Source: Theodoxus fluviatilis (lineage: Eukaryota > Mollusca > Gastropoda > Cycloneritida > Neritidae). From it: DNA of 10,000 nucleotides. The notes under the pieces were generated by a model. That model ran no database searches. It saw only the letters and a list, made by a program, of their open reading frames with translations, and was not told where the DNA came from. Made by a program: the position numbers and the translations under genes. Below, piece after piece: positions 8,977 through 10,000 of this stretch (positions within the stretch are counted from its first letter, which is position 1; each line of letters starts with the position of its first letter). Location: positions 86,970 to 96,969 of the forward strand of contig JAWQFJ010028296.1 in assembly GCA_034096865.1 (NCBI GenBank), in the 5' to 3' direction.

Positions 8977-9453
8977 GTCCTTCAATGACACTATAATTTA
9001 GTATAAAGCATGCTTATGACTGCTATGATTGTTGTCCTTCAATGACACTATAATTTAGTATAAAGCATGCTTATGACTGCTGACCTTCAATGACACTATA
9101 ATTTAGTATAAAGCATGCTTATGACTGCTGACCTTCAATGACACTATAATTTAGTATAAAGCATGCTTATGACTGCTATGATTGTTGTCCTTCAATGACA
9201 CTATAATTTAGTATAAAGCATGCTTATGACTGCTGACCTTCAATGACACTATAATTTAGTATAAAGCATGCTTATGACTGCTATGATTGTTGTCCTTCAA
9301 TGACACTATAATTTAGTATAAAGCATGCTTATGACTGCTATGATTGTTGTCCTTCAATGACACTATAATTTAGTATAAAGCATGCTTATGACTGCTATGA
9401 TTGTTGTCCTTCAATGACACTATAATTTAGTATAAAGCATGCTTATGACTGCT
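8977..9453 (+). repeat. Higher-order repeat, right copy 1
   Basis: The order X aaXaXXX followed by one more unit up to its first module is repeated with a 372-bp offset. Bases 8977-9453 match 9349-9825 with no difference. Upstream, 8863-8976 matches 9235-9348 except for one base, because the unit at 8920 is Y where the other is X. The two copies overlap, as expected of a tandem duplication with a seven-unit (372-bp) period. Confidence 0.85.
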
Positions 9454-9825
9454 GACCTTCAATGACACTATAATTTAGTATAAAGCATGCTTATGACTGC
9501 TGACCTTCAATGACACTATAATTTAGTATAAAGCATGCTTATGACTGCTATGATTGTTGTCCTTCAATGACACTATAATTTAGTATAAAGCATGCTTATG
9601 ACTGCTGACCTTCAATGACACTATAATTTAGTATAAAGCATGCTTATGACTGCTATGATTGTTGTCCTTCAATGACACTATAATTTAGTATAAAGCATGC
9701 TTATGACTGCTATGATTGTTGTCCTTCAATGACACTATAATTTAGTATAAAGCATGCTTATGACTGCTATGATTGTTGTCCTTCAATGACACTATAATTT
9801 AGTATAAAGCATGCTTATGACTGCT
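9349..9825 (+). repeat. Higher-order repeat, right copy 2
   Basis: This is the second copy at the 372-bp offset. Identity ends at 9826, where this copy continues with a second 9-bp module (type X unit, 9778-9834) while copy 1 goes directly to GA at 9454. The same kind of 9-bp difference ends the left higher-order repeat. Confidence 0.83.
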
Positions 9826-9987
9826 ATGATTGTTGTCCTTCAATGACACTATAATTTAGTATAAAGCATGCTTATGACTGCTGACCTTCAATGACACTAT
9901 AATTTAGTATAAAGCATGCTTATGACTGCTATGATTGTTGTCCTTCAATGACACTATAATTTAGTATAAAGCATGCTTATGACTGCT

Positions 9988-10000
9988 GACCTTCAATGAC
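9988..10000 (+). repeat. Partial unit at the window edge
   Basis: The last 13 bases are a GA head and the first 11 bases of a normal core, cut by the window end. The array continues to the right. Confidence 0.97.

Larger units (their letters stand above)
1..10000. repeat. Homogeneous 48/57-bp satellite (large minisatellite) array filling the window
   Basis: The window is a head-to-tail array of 185 complete units plus a partial one, all in one orientation. Sixty-two units are 48 bp and 123 are 57 bp, with a mean near 54 bp. Each is a GT or GA head, a 37-base core, and one or two 9-bp modules. Unit starts run in register from 1 to 9988 with no other length class. Between units the core is identical except for single substitutions at 4476 and 4907. 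GC is about 32-33%, and no CpG or GATC occurs in the unit or its junctions. All six frames are stopped within the core (forward TGA at unit positions 10-12, TAA 18-20, TAG 23-25), and both lengths are multiples of 3, so no ORF can cross a unit. There is no unique sequence and no array boundary. The size and homogeneity suggest a eukaryotic satellite; I do not recognise the family. Confidence 0.98.

Noticed and set aside
1..10000. CRISPR array
   Set aside because: Regular repeats are present, but there are no unique spacers. What lies between the conserved cores is 11 or 20 bases of nearly identical module-plus-head sequence, and the repeats are directly joined.
1..10000. Repeat-protein coding region, suggested by unit lengths divisible by 3
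   Set aside because: All three forward frames (TGA, TAG, TAA) and all three reverse frames have a stop in the core of every unit, and the frame never shifts, so no open frame exceeds about one unit.
1..10000. Absence of CpG as a sign of methylation-driven decay or selection
   Set aside because: The window is effectively one 48-57 bp sequence repeated, so only about one CpG would be expected in a unit of this composition. Its absence is not significant.
1..10000. Pure assembly artefact from looping over one unit
   Set aside because: The irregular order of ten or more unit types, private substitutions and different higher-order periods at the two ends argue against simple looping. Local collapse or duplication cannot be excluded without reads.

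Overview
The whole 10-kb window is one uninterrupted tandem-repeat array, with no gene, RNA gene, mobile element or unique sequence in it. I parsed it unit by unit. It holds 185 complete units plus a 13-base partial unit at the right edge: 62 units of 48 bp and 123 of 57 bp (62x48 + 123x57 = 9987, then 13 bases). All units point the same way. The array enters at the left edge and leaves at the right edge, so its true length and flanks are unknown. The unit is about 32-33% GC and contains no CpG.

Each unit has a two-base head (GT or GA), an almost invariant 37-base core (CCTTC...CATGCTT), and one or two copies of a 9-bp module of the form ATGAYTGYT. One module gives 48 bp and two give 57 bp. 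Nearly all variation lies in the head and modules. In the core I found only two substitutions (4476 and 4907) and no indel. I use these letters for unit types, each defined by its module(s) and the head that follows. X = ATGACTGCT+ATGATTGTT then GT (87 units). Y = the same but second module GTGATTGTT (24). Z = ATGACTGCT twice then GA (7). W = like X but then GA (2). P, Q and X' are single 57-bp variants. a = one ATGACTGCT then GA (34). t = one ATGACTGCT then GT (21). u = one ATGACTGTT then GT (5). w = ATGACTGTT then GA (1). v = ATGATTGTT then GT (1).

The order of types is not random. The left end (1-1068) uses only X, a and Z and carries a higher-order repeat of about 420 bp. The section 1126-1716 shows a t-X-X trimer pattern. 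Positions 4900-6153 are a pure 57-bp run that contains a six-unit block of type Y. Positions 8461-8748 are a pure 48-bp run. The right end (8977-9987) again uses only X and a and carries a 372-bp higher-order repeat. Several multi-unit blocks recur kilobases apart (XaYuX, XttYa, XXXXYt), which points to segmental duplication or conversion inside the array.

A homogeneous array of more than 10 kb with nested higher-order structure is typical of a eukaryotic satellite or large minisatellite (heterochromatic, subtelomeric, centromeric or sex-linked). I do not recognise the family and cannot name the organism. No encoded system is present: every unit carries a stop in all six frames, and because 48 and 57 are both multiples of 3 those stops recur in phase. 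What is interesting is the evolutionary record in the array and, more speculatively, a perfect 10-bp palindrome repeated in every unit.
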